Below, one piece after another: positions 56,075-64,000 of a stretch of DNA of 64,000 nt. The notes beneath the pieces were generated by a model, which saw only the letters and a list, made by a program, of their open reading frames with translations, was not told the origin of the DNA and searched no databases. Each line of letters opens with the position of its first letter. The first letter of the stretch is position 1. This DNA is from Fodinibacter sp963763015 (GTDB lineage Bacteria; Actinomycetota; Actinomycetes; Actinomycetales; Dermatophilaceae): the NCBI GenBank assembly GCA_963763015.1, contig CAVXML010000006.1:62001-126000 (forward strand), read 5' to 3'. The position numbers and the translations under genes were made by a program.

Positions 56075-57571
56075 TCACTCGGCCGGCGCGTGCACCTCTC
56101 GGCGCAGGATCTTCCCGGTCGGCCCCTTGGGCAGCTCCGGGACGACCCAGACCGTGCGCGGGTACTTGTACGCGGCGATCCGCTCCTTGGTGAAGTCGAT
56201 GATGTCCTGCGGTGTGGCGACCGAGCCCTCCCGCAGGGACACCGCGGCACCCACCTGCTCGCCGAGGAGGTCGTCCGGGACGGGGACGACCGCCACCTCG
56301 AGGACGTCGGGGTGGGTGTAGATGACCTCCTCGACCTCGCGGGGGTAGACGTTCATCCCACCCCGCAGGATCATGTCCTTCTTGCGGTCGACGATGGTGA
56401 AGTAGCCCTCGGCGTCCATCGTGGCGAGGTCGCCGGTGCGGAACCACCCGTCCGGGATCGCCTCGGCCGTCGCCTCGGGGTTGTTCCAGTAGCCCTTCAT
56501 GACGTTGTCGCCCCGGATGGCGATCTCGCCCACCTCGCCGACCGGCACCTCGCGTCCCTCGAGGTCCACGCACCGCATCTCGCAGCCGGGGATCGCGATG
56601 CCGATGGTGCCGGGCTTGCGCTCCCTGTCGGGCATGTTGAACGACGCGACGGGGGAGGTCTCCGAGAGCCCGTACCCCTCGAGGATGACGCAGCCGAACT
56701 TGTCCTCGAAGGAGCGCATGACCTCGAGCGGCATCGCCGAGCCGCCGGAGGCGCACGTGCGCAGGGAGGAGGCGTCCATCCCCTCGGACTGCGGGTGGTT
56801 GAGGATCGCGGCGTACATCGTCGGCACGCCCTGCATGATGGTGACCCGCTCCTTCTCGATGACCTCGATCGCCGCGGCGGGGTCGAAACGGGGGATGAGG
56901 GCGAGCTTGGCCCCCGCGATGGTCGCCGCGTTGAGGCCCACGACGAGGCCGAAGACGTGGAAGAGCGGCAGGCACCCCATGACGACGTCGTCGGGTGTCA
57001 TCTCCTGGATGACCGAGGCCGAGCGCTGTGCGTTGAGGTGCACGTTGCGGTGGGTGAGCTCCGCGCCCTTGGGGCGCCCGGTGGTGCCGGAGGTGTACAG
57101 GATGATCGCGGTGTCGTCGTCATCGCGTGGGGTGGGCTCGGTGATCGGGTCGCCCGGCTCGAGCGCTCCCTCGACCGGGCCGAGGGGGCCGCACTCGACG
57201 ACTCGGGTGCCCGAGCCGGCGGCGCCCTTCGTCGCCTCCGCGACGAAGTCGGGCCACACGAAGGCCACCTTCGCTCCGGAGTTCGTGAAGAAGAAGTCGA
57301 TCTCGCCGGCCTTGAGCAGGGGGTTCATCGGGACGACGATGCCGCCCGCGAGCAGGGTGCCCCAGTAGACGACGGGGAAGGCGGGCACGTTGGGGAGGAT
57401 GATCGCCACCCGGTCCCCGGGCTGGATGCCGCTCGCGCGCAGCGAGCCGGCCACCTTCGCCGCCATCGCGTGCAGCTGGCCATAGGTGACCCCCTGGCCG
57501 CTGACCCGCAGCGCGTCCTGATCCGGGTGGTTTGCGGCGGTCGTCGTCAGGTTGGTGGCGAGGTTGGTCAT
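56075..57571 (-). CDS. Long-chain fatty acid–CoA ligase (acyl-CoA synthetase)
   Basis: A 498-residue ANL-superfamily enzyme. It shows the ATP loop TAIILYTSGTTGRPKGAELT, LPLFHVFGLVVGLNAATIAG, EGYGLSETSPVASFNM, the hinge region WFRTGDLATMDAEGYFTIVD, RKKDMILRGGMNVYPREVEE, and the C-terminal catalytic lysine in ELPKGPTGKILRRE. It activates carboxylates to acyl-CoA through acyl-AMP. Length is typical of bacterial FadD-type ligases; chain length is not readable. AAAGGA precedes ATG 57571 and two dyads lie in its upstream region. Confidence 0.94.
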   Translation of the reverse strand: MTNLATNLTTTAANHPDQDALRVSGQGVTYGQLHAMAAKVAGSLRASGIQPGDRVAIILPNVPAFPVVYWGTLLAGGIVVPMNPLLKAGEIDFFFTNSGAKVAFVWPDFVAEATKGAAGSGTRVVECGPLGPVEGALEPGDPITEPTPRDDDDTAIILYTSGTTGRPKGAELTHRNVHLNAQRSASVIQEMTPDDVVMGCLPLFHVFGLVVGLNAATIAGAKLALIPRFDPAAAIEVIEKERVTIMQGVPTMYAAILNHPQSEGMDASSLRTCASGGSAMPLEVMRSFEDKFGCVILEGYGLSETSPVASFNMPDRERKPGTIGIAIPGCEMRCVDLEGREVPVGEVGEIAIRGDNVMKGYWNNPEATAEAIPDGWFRTGDLATMDAEGYFTIVDRKKDMILRGGMNVYPREVEEVIYTHPDVLEVAVVPVPDDLLGEQVGAAVSLREGSVATPQDIIDFTKERIAAYKYPRTVWVVPELPKGPTGKILRREVHAPAE

Positions 57572-57641
57572 CTGTGCGTCCTTTGTCGTTCGGCGTCGGT
57601 GCGGCCGTCCTCATCCTTGCCCTGATGTCGGGCGCGCGCCA

Positions 57642-57713
57642 CGAGAGCGGCTCTCGCGTGCAGTATGGGGTTGTTGATGGTGTACCGGCACCCCCGCGAG
57701 TGAGAGCCGGTAC
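57642..57713. promoter_or_regulatory. Two dyads upstream of the acyl-CoA ligase gene
   Basis: CGAGAGC-g-GCTCTCG (57642-57656) and GTACCGGC...GCCGGTAC (57682-57689, 57706-57713) are perfect inverted repeats in the 179-base gap. The first is a candidate TetR-type operator for the ligase; the second, with its 16-base loop, may terminate the upstream minus-strand gene. Neither has direct support. Confidence 0.4.
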
Positions 57714-57750
57714 TCCGGACACCGTCAGCCTGGTGGCTTGGCGCGGGTGC

Positions 57751-58140
57751 CTAGACAGAGTCCGGAGCGTCCACGTGTTCGAACCACCATGCACCGACCT
57801 GCTGGTGGCGGAAGAAGATGTGCCCTTCGGGGGTCACCAGAGCCGACCTGGCTTGCGCCAGCGGCCAGGTGTCGTTCGCGCGAGGGTCGTCCAAGACTGC
57901 GCTGCAGTCCCAGTCGAACTGCTCGGTGAGGTGCTCCACGTGTCCGTCGAACGGGATTGACACGAACTCTTGTCCCTGGACGAGGAGATGCAGTCGAGCG
58001 GTCGCAGCCATGCCTGAGTGTTCCAGACGTTCGATCTCGAGTGAACGTGCGACGGTGAGGGTGCGGGCGAGTGCTGTCGTGTGGTGCTGCTGCTGCCAGG
58101 AGATCTCCCGGCGCTGTGGCGCAGGGCCGCCCGAGGCCAC
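57751..58140 (-). CDS. Hypothetical protein
   Basis: Up to 129 residues, not recognised. The C-terminal 86 residues from ATG 58011 look clearly protein-like: ATARLHLLVQGQEFVSIPFD, HLTEQFDWDCSAVLDDP and FFRHQQVGAWWFEHVD. The longer start at 58140 adds QQQHHTTALARTLTVARSLE, also plausible as coding. No ribosome site decides between them. It begins the accessory-looking end of the window. Confidence 0.5.
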   Translation of the reverse strand: MASGGPAPQRREISWQQQHHTTALARTLTVARSLEIERLEHSGMAATARLHLLVQGQEFVSIPFDGHVEHLTEQFDWDCSAVLDDPRANDTWPLAQARSALVTPEGHIFFRHQQVGAWWFEHVDAPDSV

Positions 58141-58163
58141 GGTGTGATGCGCGGGCGAGGTGC

Positions 58164-60038
58164 TCAGCCGAGTAGCTCGTTGGGGGTGGGCGGGATCTCG
58201 TCGTAGACGGTGTGGCCGTCGGGTGCGAGGAGGCGTAGCCGGAAGATGGTGCCGGGCGGGTCCTCGGCGCTGGTCAGGACGGCGAGGCCGTTGTGAATGG
58301 TGGCGGTGTCACGCACCTGCCCGTCGATGGTGACCAGGATGGCGGTCGCCGCGTCCGGACCGAGTGCGATGAACCTGGGCCGCCCGGCGGCCGGTGAGGG
58401 CAGCAGGGCATGGGTGTGGTCGTCGGCCGGGACCGCGGTCAGGTGTTCGAGGTAGGCCAGGGCGAAGTTCTGGGTGGTACTGGACAGGCGGGTGGTGCGC
58501 ACCCACCCGCCGTCGGCGGTGACGGTGGTGACGACGGTGAGCTGCACCGGCCCGGGGTCCGCACCGATGCGGCCGGGGTCGATGTCGGTGAAGTCGACGA
58601 CGGACTCCAATGCGGTGGGGGTTCTGAAGGTGTCGGCGGGGTGGCCGGTGACGGCTGCGAGCAGCGTGCGTTGGGCTGCGGCCAGCTCGGCGGCGGGCCC
58701 GTGCGCGGGGAGTTGCGAACGGTCCGGGCCGATGCCGGCGGCTGGACCCTGGTAGTTCTCGACGGCCAGGTGGGGGGTGTAGGCGTCGGACTGGACCGGG
58801 TAGGAGGCGATCCCGTCGGTCAGGGGGAGTTCGCGGACGACGGGAAGGATGCTGCCGTCGGGTTGGGGCACGGAGCCGACGATGAGCGAGGCGCTGGTGA
58901 TGTCTGGCCGGGTCATCACCAGGACGACCGGGGGTGCGCCGACGGCGTGCTGGTCGATGCTCAGGGCCACGACGTCCTGGGTCCGGGCGGTGTCATCACC
59001 CTCGATCGGGCTGGCGACAAGAGCGCCAGGGCCGCGGCTGGCGGGTGCGGCCCACAGGCGCAGGCGCAGCTGCCCGGCGTCCGGGCCGCCGGCGGGGTAG
59101 GTGGCCGTGTCCTCGGTGAAGCTCATGACCACGGCGATCGTGTCGCCGACCGGGCCGGCGAACAGCAGGCGCGCGCCCGGATCCGCATCGTGGTCGGCGG
59201 CGATCATGGTGACGGCCGGGTCTCCGGCCATGGACCCGCGAGGCGTCCACGTGGACAGGGCGGCCCACTGCTGCGCTTCGGCGGGAGGGGTCGGAACCCC
59301 GGGCGGGGGAACGTCGGGCCAGGCCAGCGCCGTGGCCGCCGCCGCGACGATCAGACCCGCAGCCGTCAGCGCCAGACGGCGCGGCCGGCGCCGGCGGGCG
59401 GCACGGGCGGCGCGGTCGGCGCGGGCGGCATCCACGCGCGCGACCGGGTCGTGGACGGGTGTCGTCTCAGCCAGGTGCTCGAGCGTGTCAGCGAGGGCGG
59501 CGGCCAGGGCGCCGGTGAGCTCGTCGGCGCGGTGGCCCACGGCGATGGCGTGCGCTTCGGCCAAGTCACGCTCGAGCTGGGCCAGCCCGGCCTGCACGGT
59601 GGCGGTGTCGCTGTCGGAGCATGCGGCAACCAGACCGGGAGGTTCGTCCCACCATCGGCGCGCGGCCAGGGCCGCCCGAGCGGTGGCGGGTGCGGCGGTC
59701 AGGACCGTGGTCAGCACCGACCTGGTGAGCGCATCGGGGTCGAGGCCGTCGTCGGGCCCGACTCCCAGGAGGGGAGCGGGAGTGACGGCGAGGTAGGCGG
59801 GCGAAGGGCTCGAGGAGGACGACGACGACAGGGCTGCGGTCAGGACGGCGCGACGGGCGGTCGCGGTGGGAGTGCCCGTGCTGGTGATCTCCGACCACTG
59901 GTCGGCCAGAGCGGCCAAGGCGGTGGCGGTGATGTGCGCAGCGGCGGTCGGGTGGCCGGTAGTGACCACGGCGACCGCGTGAAGCTCGTACCACCGCGCG
60001 GTCACGAAGCCCTCGAACTCCCCAGCGCCGATGCTCAC
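58164..60038 (-). CDS. Hypothetical membrane protein with an N-terminal sigma-factor-like region
   Basis: A 624-residue protein. Residues about 7-60 (FEGFVTARWYELHAVAVVTT, then HPTAAAHITATALAALADQW) resemble the region 2 start of SigE-type ECF sigma factors but lack a normal region 4. A helical domain with Cys-containing ARRWWDEPPGLVAACSDSDT follows, then a basic stretch ARRRRPRRLA and one membrane helix (ALTAAGLIVAAAATALAW, about 225-242). The remaining 380 residues would be outside the cell, beta-rich, with no known motif. Anti-sigma/sigma-like membrane sensors are one possible class, but no function is established. Confidence 0.6.
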   Translation of the reverse strand: MSIGAGEFEGFVTARWYELHAVAVVTTGHPTAAAHITATALAALADQWSEITSTGTPTATARRAVLTAALSSSSSSSPSPAYLAVTPAPLLGVGPDDGLDPDALTRSVLTTVLTAAPATARAALAARRWWDEPPGLVAACSDSDTATVQAGLAQLERDLAEAHAIAVGHRADELTGALAAALADTLEHLAETTPVHDPVARVDAARADRAARAARRRRPRRLALTAAGLIVAAAATALAWPDVPPPGVPTPPAEAQQWAALSTWTPRGSMAGDPAVTMIAADHDADPGARLLFAGPVGDTIAVVMSFTEDTATYPAGGPDAGQLRLRLWAAPASRGPGALVASPIEGDDTARTQDVVALSIDQHAVGAPPVVLVMTRPDITSASLIVGSVPQPDGSILPVVRELPLTDGIASYPVQSDAYTPHLAVENYQGPAAGIGPDRSQLPAHGPAAELAAAQRTLLAAVTGHPADTFRTPTALESVVDFTDIDPGRIGADPGPVQLTVVTTVTADGGWVRTTRLSSTTQNFALAYLEHLTAVPADDHTHALLPSPAAGRPRFIALGPDAATAILVTIDGQVRDTATIHNGLAVLTSAEDPPGTIFRLRLLAPDGHTVYDEIPPTPNELLG

Positions 60039-60094
60039 CGGTCAAGTATCGCGGTGCGGACCCGCTACCAACATCGCCTGTACGTCTCGGCGGA

Positions 60095-60559
60095 GTGAGC
60101 GAGGCTCGCCCGGCCACCTCCCACCAACAGGTGGATTCGCGGCGAAGTGACGCCGCTGGATCAGCGGTGACAGCCAACCCTCGTACACGGCCACGGAGAC
60201 TCTCCCGGCGTAGATCCGGTGGACCTCCGCTGCACGTTCATGACGCGGAGGACGAAGTGGTGATCGTTCTCGAGGGTCAGTGGACTACCAGGTCGGTGTG
60301 GAGCGAGGGGTCATCGCTTGCTTGCGGGCTCCTGTGGTTCCCCAGACGGGTGCCGCACGCCGTCGCGAACCTGACGGACGAGCCGTGCCGATGTGTCACC
60401 GTCGCGACACCGAGTGGCATCGAAGACTTCGTCCGGGCACAGCGCGACGACCTGCAGTCCCTTCCTGACAGCGCTCCTCCCGATCCTGTGGCCCTTGGGG
60501 CGGTGGCGGGTGCGGATGCGCGAAGGGTTGTCGGACCGACTCCAACCCGACCCGCGTAG
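60095..60559 (+). pseudogene. Cupin-domain protein, probably damaged by compensating frameshifts
   Basis: The frame contains a clear cupin: GGPPLHVHDAEDEVVIVLEG with the metal HxH and Glu, then WFPRRVPHAVANLTDEPCRC and VTVATPSGIEDFVRAQRDD. Between them (about 60283-60335) the frame reads TTRSVWSEGSSLACGLL, whereas the neighbouring frame gives DYQVGVERGVIACLRA, which fits cupin strands better. That suggests one base lost and one gained. The N-terminal 40 residues are not cupin-like. It may still make a protein. Confidence 0.5.
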
Positions 60560-60618
60560 CGGCGAAGAGACGCCCGCGGAGGACGGTCCGGGCTCCGCTT
60601 CTCTGGGACGCTGGTCGT

Positions 60619-61050
60619 GTGACTGGAGCAGAGCGTGATCGGGACACCGAGGGTCGTGCTCGTCAGGCAAGGCCTCGAGATGCGTTGGGCCGGCCACTGC
60701 CCTATGGCGCTGAGGGTGTCGAGCCGGTGTCGGAGGAACCTCTGTCACCGCAAGAGGCGCTCAGGACGGCTAGAGAACTCATCGACGCCGGCCGCCCATT
60801 CGCAGCCCACGAGGTCCTCGAAGCGCGTTGGAAGGCCGGACCGACAGAGGAGGCGGACTTGTGGCAGGGACTTGCGCAGGTCTGCGTCGCTCTCACACAT
60901 GCTGCCCGCGGGAACCAGGTCGGGGCGGAGCGACTCTTCGAACGGGCGGGGGACAGACTGGCCGCGTTTGCGTCGACGGGACGCGGGGCCTACGGCGTCG
61001 ACGTGACCGAAGCGGCGGATCAGGCACGAAGGCACATCGGCACGTTCTGA
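60619..61050 (+). CDS. DUF309 domain protein
   Basis: A 143-residue helical protein with the DUF309 signature: ALRTARELIDAGRPFAAHEV, LEARWKAGPTEEADLWQGLA and QVCVALTHAARGNQVGAERL. The HEVLE...W and WQGLAQ motifs are the conserved helices of the family, which has no known activity. GTG 60619 gives a polar N-terminal tail; GTG 60727 or later would also keep the domain. Confidence 0.8.
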   Translation: MTGAERDRDTEGRARQARPRDALGRPLPYGAEGVEPVSEEPLSPQEALRTARELIDAGRPFAAHEVLEARWKAGPTEEADLWQGLAQVCVALTHAARGNQVGAERLFERAGDRLAAFASTGRGAYGVDVTEAADQARRHIGTF

Positions 61051-61226
61051 CGGCTCACGATTCCAGCTCGGTTCTGTGGGTCCGCGGTCGGCCATGGAAA
61101 CCGCCAGACAGACGACCTGTCCATTGCAATGGTCGGCAGTGGCGGCGACATGACGCGCGTCGGCGTGCGAGACACCGGTAGCCCGAGCACGCAATCACGT
61201 GGATATCGTGCCGAGCTCCAGGCTCG

Positions 61227-61745
61227 CTACAGCGGCCTGGCGGTGAACCTGCCGCCGTCTTCGACGACCAGCACACCGGCCCCCTTGCCGAGCGGCTCGA
61301 CGGTCTGACCTGTCAGACCCGCCACAGCGGCCTCGTTCGTCGGGCTGTGGCCGACGACCAGCGCCCGACCCCCATCGGGAAGTGACTCGACGATCGCGCG
61401 CAGCGCCGCCCCCAGGAGGCGTTCCTCATGCTCGACCAGGTCCGGGTCGACCCCTCGGATCTGCTCGACCGAGGCGCCCTTGCCCGCAGCCTTGGCCGCG
61501 GCCCGCCATCGATCCTCGACCGTCGATCGCAGCCCCGACACCTCGGAGATCACGATGTCGTCCTGCCCGGCGGCGTGACGCAGGATGGCGACCATCTGGG
61601 TGGCCCGAGCCGCGCCCGAGGAGATGAACGCGGCGTACGGCGGCCGCAGTTCCTCGTGGCCGATGGCCTCCGCATCAGCCACACCCTGGGACGTCAGGTC
61701 GTCGCCCTCGTTGTCGGTGTGCCGACGGAGCTCCACGAAACGCAT
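61227..61745 (-). CDS. Histidine phosphatase (phosphoglycerate mutase-like) family protein
   Basis: A 172-residue protein. MRFVELRRHTDNEGDDLTSQ carries the R-H phosphohistidine motif (RHT instead of RHG), FISSGAARATQMVAIL the second Arg, and RALVVGHSPTNEAAVAGLTG the second catalytic His. It is a small single-domain phosphatase of the SixA type in size. The substrate is unknown. Confidence 0.83.
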   Translation of the reverse strand: MRFVELRRHTDNEGDDLTSQGVADAEAIGHEELRPPYAAFISSGAARATQMVAILRHAAGQDDIVISEVSGLRSTVEDRWRAAAKAAGKGASVEQIRGVDPDLVEHEERLLGAALRAIVESLPDGGRALVVGHSPTNEAAVAGLTGQTVEPLGKGAGVLVVEDGGRFTARPL

Positions 61746-61907
61746 CCTTCATCGTCGGCACCAGAGCGGAAGGACGCAAGTGCCCACGTGGGGCAAGCGG
61801 GCGCGCGTGCGCCAACCGTGTACGGCGCCAGGCGGCGGACTGACGCGACTCTCAGGTGAGAGGGCGCACTCGTCAGCGTGCGGTGGCGGAACCCACCGAG
61901 GGTCGGG

Positions 61908-62369
61908 TCAGAGCGGGGTGTCCTCCAGCCGCCGTTTGAGGCTTTCCAGCGTGGCGGGAAGGTCCTTGCGGGCGCTCTTTCGGGCGAGCGGGGCGATCAG
62001 CCGGCCCACGCCGTGCCCTTCGAAGGCGATGCCGTATCTCAGCTGGGTGCCTACCCCGTGAGTGCCGGGGCTCACGTCCATCGTGACGTGGGCACGCACC
62101 GGGCCGCCGAGGCCGCGCACCCCGTAGCGCTGGTCCGGGCGGTACTCGCTGACCTCCCACCTGAACGGGCGGTCAGATCCCATCACGTGCCGGACCTCCC
62201 GTCCGTGGGTTCCGACTCCGACGGCTGCCGGCTCGTCGAATGCGGCGGACCGGACGTCGGGCTGCCACTCGGGGATGCGTGCCGGGTCGGCGATGTACTC
62301 GAACACCTCGTGTGGGCTCCTCGCGATCTCCACCGTCCCGTTGATGCTCTTGTCCTTCGTGTCCGACAT
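61908..62369 (-). CDS. SRPBCC (START-like) family protein
   Basis: A 153-residue protein: INGTVEIARSPHEVFEYIAD, PARIPEWQPDVRSAAFDEP, RPFRWEVSEYRPDQRYGVRG, YGIAFEGHGVGRLIAPLARK and a final helix KDLPATLESLKRRLED. This is the polyketide cyclase/dehydrase-like fold that binds hydrophobic ligands. AGGAG precedes ATG 62369. Divergent from a TetR regulator with a shared 62-base promoter gap, so it is probably that regulator's target. Confidence 0.85.
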   Translation of the reverse strand: MSDTKDKSINGTVEIARSPHEVFEYIADPARIPEWQPDVRSAAFDEPAAVGVGTHGREVRHVMGSDRPFRWEVSEYRPDQRYGVRGLGGPVRAHVTMDVSPGTHGVGTQLRYGIAFEGHGVGRLIAPLARKSARKDLPATLESLKRRLEDTPL

Positions 62370-62417
62370 GGCGTGCTCCTGGGGCCGTGGCGTCGTGACG
62401 CCTGATATTGATGCCAG

Positions 62418-62441
62418 TAGCATTCTCTCCAATGGTGGAGA
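62418..62441 (+). promoter_or_regulatory. TetR promoter and autoregulatory operator
   Basis: TAGCAT (62418-62423) ends eight bases before ATG 62432. TCTCCA-atgg-TGGAGA (62426-62441) is a perfect dyad whose spacer contains the start codon, so a bound TetR dimer would block its own leaderless transcript. Confidence 0.5.
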
Positions 62442-63088
62442 ACGCAAGACCTCGACGTCGCTATGACGCCACGCTTCGCACGGAGCGGGCAGCGCGCACC
62501 CGGGAACGGATCCTCAGGACCGCTCACCGCGTGTTCCTCGAGCGCGGATATGCCGGCGCCACCATCCCGAGCATCGCCAACCGGGCGGGCGTCGCTGTCG
62601 AGACGGTCTACCGTGCCGCGCCCGGGAAGGCGGGGCTCCTTGCCGCCGTCGTCGATGCCGCACTGGCCGGTGGAAGCGAGAACGCCGCACTGGCGGTCGA
62701 GGCACGGCCCGCCATCCGTCGGGTGGTCGAGGAGGAGGACCCCGCCCGCAAGCTCGAGCTGTACGCCGCCACCCAGCCCGGCGTGTACGGGCGAGCCGCG
62801 GGGATCCTGCGCGTCCTCGACGAGGCCGCGTCGAGCAACCCCGAGCTCGCCGACGTGCGAGAAGGCTATGCGGAACGCCGACTGGCGGGCATGCGGCAGC
62901 TGAGCTCCCAACTGGCCGAGAGGGGAGCGCTGCGCGCCGGCCTGTCGCCCGAGCGTGCCGCCGACATCCTGGTGACTGTGTGTGCTCGGGCCAACTACGA
63001 CAGCCTGGTGACCGAGCGAGGCTGGTCACCAACGGCCTACCGGAACTGGGTGGCGGACACCCTGGTACGCACCCTCCTGGATCCCTGA
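62432..63088 (+). CDS. TetR family transcriptional regulator
   Basis: A 218-residue regulator. The N-terminal HTH is RTRERILRTAHRVFLERGYA, GATIPSIANRAGVAVETVYR, AAPGKAGLLAAVVDAAL, the standard TetR pattern; the rest is a helical ligand domain including ATQPGVYGRAAGILRVLDEA and ILVTVCARANYDSLVTERGW. ATG 62432 is the start fitting the upstream box and dyad; ATG 62408 upstream would extend into the promoter. Likely represses itself and the divergent SRPBCC gene. Confidence 0.88.
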   Translation: MVENARPRRRYDATLRTERAARTRERILRTAHRVFLERGYAGATIPSIANRAGVAVETVYRAAPGKAGLLAAVVDAALAGGSENAALAVEARPAIRRVVEEEDPARKLELYAATQPGVYGRAAGILRVLDEAASSNPELADVREGYAERRLAGMRQLSSQLAERGALRAGLSPERAADILVTVCARANYDSLVTERGWSPTAYRNWVADTLVRTLLDP

Positions 63089-63385
63089 GCTCGCGGTCCT
63101 TCTTCCCTCCGATCCGGACGCCCCGAATCACTGCCTAGCTGGGGGACAACCAAGCAGATGCCGTGCGATTCCTGCTGCATGCCATGGGGCTCGCACGCGG
63201 CCAAGAGTCGCAGCACCATGCGCGTCGTACCAACCGGGTGCTGACCCACGGTGCCCGAACGGATCGTCGACGGTGGCCTGCCGCTCGCCGTTCGGTTTCC
63301 AGTTCTCCGCTTCTGACGTCCCGAGGTGCACCATGGGCCAACGCCTGCCGCATGCCGACTGCGCGGCCCGGCCCGGAAGGACATC
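63089..63385. other. Non-coding or unassigned stretch
   Basis: About 300 bases between the TetR gene and the glycosyltransferase. Frames on both strands are open over parts of it but their products are arginine-rich and unlike proteins. I see no promoter, tRNA or clear terminator. Confidence 0.5.
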
Positions 63386-64000
63386 ATGACGACGCACCGC
63401 GACAGTCCGCACGATGCCATGACGAGTAAGCGCGGGGCTGGTGGTGTGGTGGTGACAGCGGCCGGCCCGACCATGCGCACGCTGTTGCACCAGTTCGCCG
63501 TTCCCACCTTCTTGGCCTTCGCGGACCGGTGGGGGTACCAGGTCCGAGCCGTCGACCTCGCTCACGACGGGACCGCAGCCGACGCGGGCGCCAAACACGC
63601 CAAGTGGGCCAAGGTCGACCTGATGCGCCAGGCCTTGTCAGGGTTCCCACTCGCGCTGTGGCTCGACGCAGACGTCCTGCTGATGCGCACAGACGAGGAC
63701 ATCGCAGAGCACCTCCACCCCGACCACTTCCAAGCCCTGGCGCTGGAACAGGTGCCGTTCGAGCACAGGATCAACCCGAACACCGGAGTGTGGCTGATGC
63801 GCTCCTGCCCGCAAGCCTTCGCGTTCCTCGACGCGGTCGAAGCCGCCGGACAACAACCCGGGCCCTGGGCCGACCAAGGCGCAGTCCTGGCCGCCCTGGG
63901 CTGGAACCGAGGAGACGCGCAGTACCGTTGGGCCCGTCCCGGCACCGGTACCGCCTTCCTGACTGGCACGAGCTGGCTGCCGCCGGGCTGGAACCAGCCA
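63386..64000 (+). CDS. Glycosyltransferase-like protein (galactosyltransferase GMA12/MNN10-type), cut by right edge
   Basis: The frame from ATG 63386 (AAGGA seven bases upstream) stays open for 205 codons to the window end. It reads VVVTAAGPTMRTLLHQFAVP, KHAKWAKVDLMRQALSGFPL, then LALWLDADVLLMRTDED with the DxD metal/sugar-nucleotide motif, and HRINPNTGVWLMRSCPQAFA, ADQGAVLAALGWN. This is the GT-A fold layout of the GMA12/MNN10 family, retaining type. ATG 63419 is a second possible start. The end and acceptor are unknown. Confidence 0.75.
   Translation, partial: MTTHRDSPHDAMTSKRGAGGVVVTAAGPTMRTLLHQFAVPTFLAFADRWGYQVRAVDLAHDGTAADAGAKHAKWAKVDLMRQALSGFPLALWLDADVLLMRTDEDIAEHLHPDHFQALALEQVPFEHRINPNTGVWLMRSCPQAFAFLDAVEAAGQQPGPWADQGAVLAALGWNRGDAQYRWARPGTGTAFLTGTSWLPPGWNQP

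Overview
The window is about 72% GC (my estimate) with almost gap-free coding, GTG starts and stop/start overlaps, typical of a high-GC actinobacterium. Gene content (GlgE pathway, crotonyl-CoA carboxylase/reductase, etfBA–cysteine desulfurase–mnmA order) suggests Micrococcales, perhaps an Intrasporangiaceae/Dermatophilaceae-type organism; the family is inference. I see no rRNA, tRNA, transposase, integrase, CRISPR array or origin.

Layout. 1–11.4 kb: an acyl-CoA locus with the cut end of a 3-hydroxyacyl-CoA dehydrogenase, a dimethylglycine-dehydrogenase-like flavoprotein, an AI-2E family permease, crotonyl-CoA carboxylase/reductase, a secreted GH15-like protein, methylmalonyl-CoA epimerase, thiolase and MeaB. 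Several of these are steps or helpers of the ethylmalonyl-CoA pathway. 11.4–14.8 kb: a GH65 phosphorylase and a frameshifted beta-phosphoglucomutase-like HAD gene behind a LacI-type operator. 14.9–18.3 kb: MarR regulator, membrane protein, lipoprotein and thioredoxin/TPR co-chaperone. 18.3–21.5 kb: two esterases and an ATP-grasp ligase, all carrying many single-base indels. 21.6–25.6 kb: phosphoglucomutase, then a sulfur operon (SQR-like flavoprotein, TusE/DsrC-like, DsrE2-like) behind a CsoR/CstR-type operator. 25.7–41.3 kb: storage and trehalose metabolism (glgE-treS-mak-glgB operon, divergent glgP, then glgX), interrupted by a lactate-monooxygenase-like enzyme, a membrane protein and a PhyH-type dioxygenase. 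41.3–47 kb: YbjN protein, enoyl-CoA hydratase, etfB, etfA, cysteine desulfurase, mnmA. 47–51.3 kb: pirin, then a coupled pair, a thioester-reductase-like SDR and a 730-residue protein whose second half looks like cyanobacterial acyl-ACP reductase. 51.4–57.6 kb: MocR regulator, divergent DUF1272–PNPOx fusion, MetE-like protein, EamA transporter, acyl-CoA ligase. 57.6–64 kb: accessory-looking end with hypothetical proteins, a sigma-like membrane protein, a damaged cupin, DUF309, histidine phosphatase, a SRPBCC/TetR pair and the start of a glycosyltransferase.

How they work together. Phosphoglucomutase, GlgP, GlgX, GlgB, GlgE, maltokinase and TreS connect glucose phosphates, trehalose, maltose-1-phosphate and branched alpha-glucan; the GH65/HAD pair would feed disaccharide-derived beta-glucose-1-phosphate into the same pool. 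The thiolase, dehydrogenase, Ccr, epimerase and MeaB would assimilate acetyl-CoA.

Most notable: the acyl-ACP-reductase-like pair at 48.0–51.3 kb, the sulfur-relay operon, the esterase/esterase/ATP-grasp cluster, a meaB without a usable start codon for its conserved N-terminus, a dispersed GGATGCCG word, and many apparently leaderless promoters.
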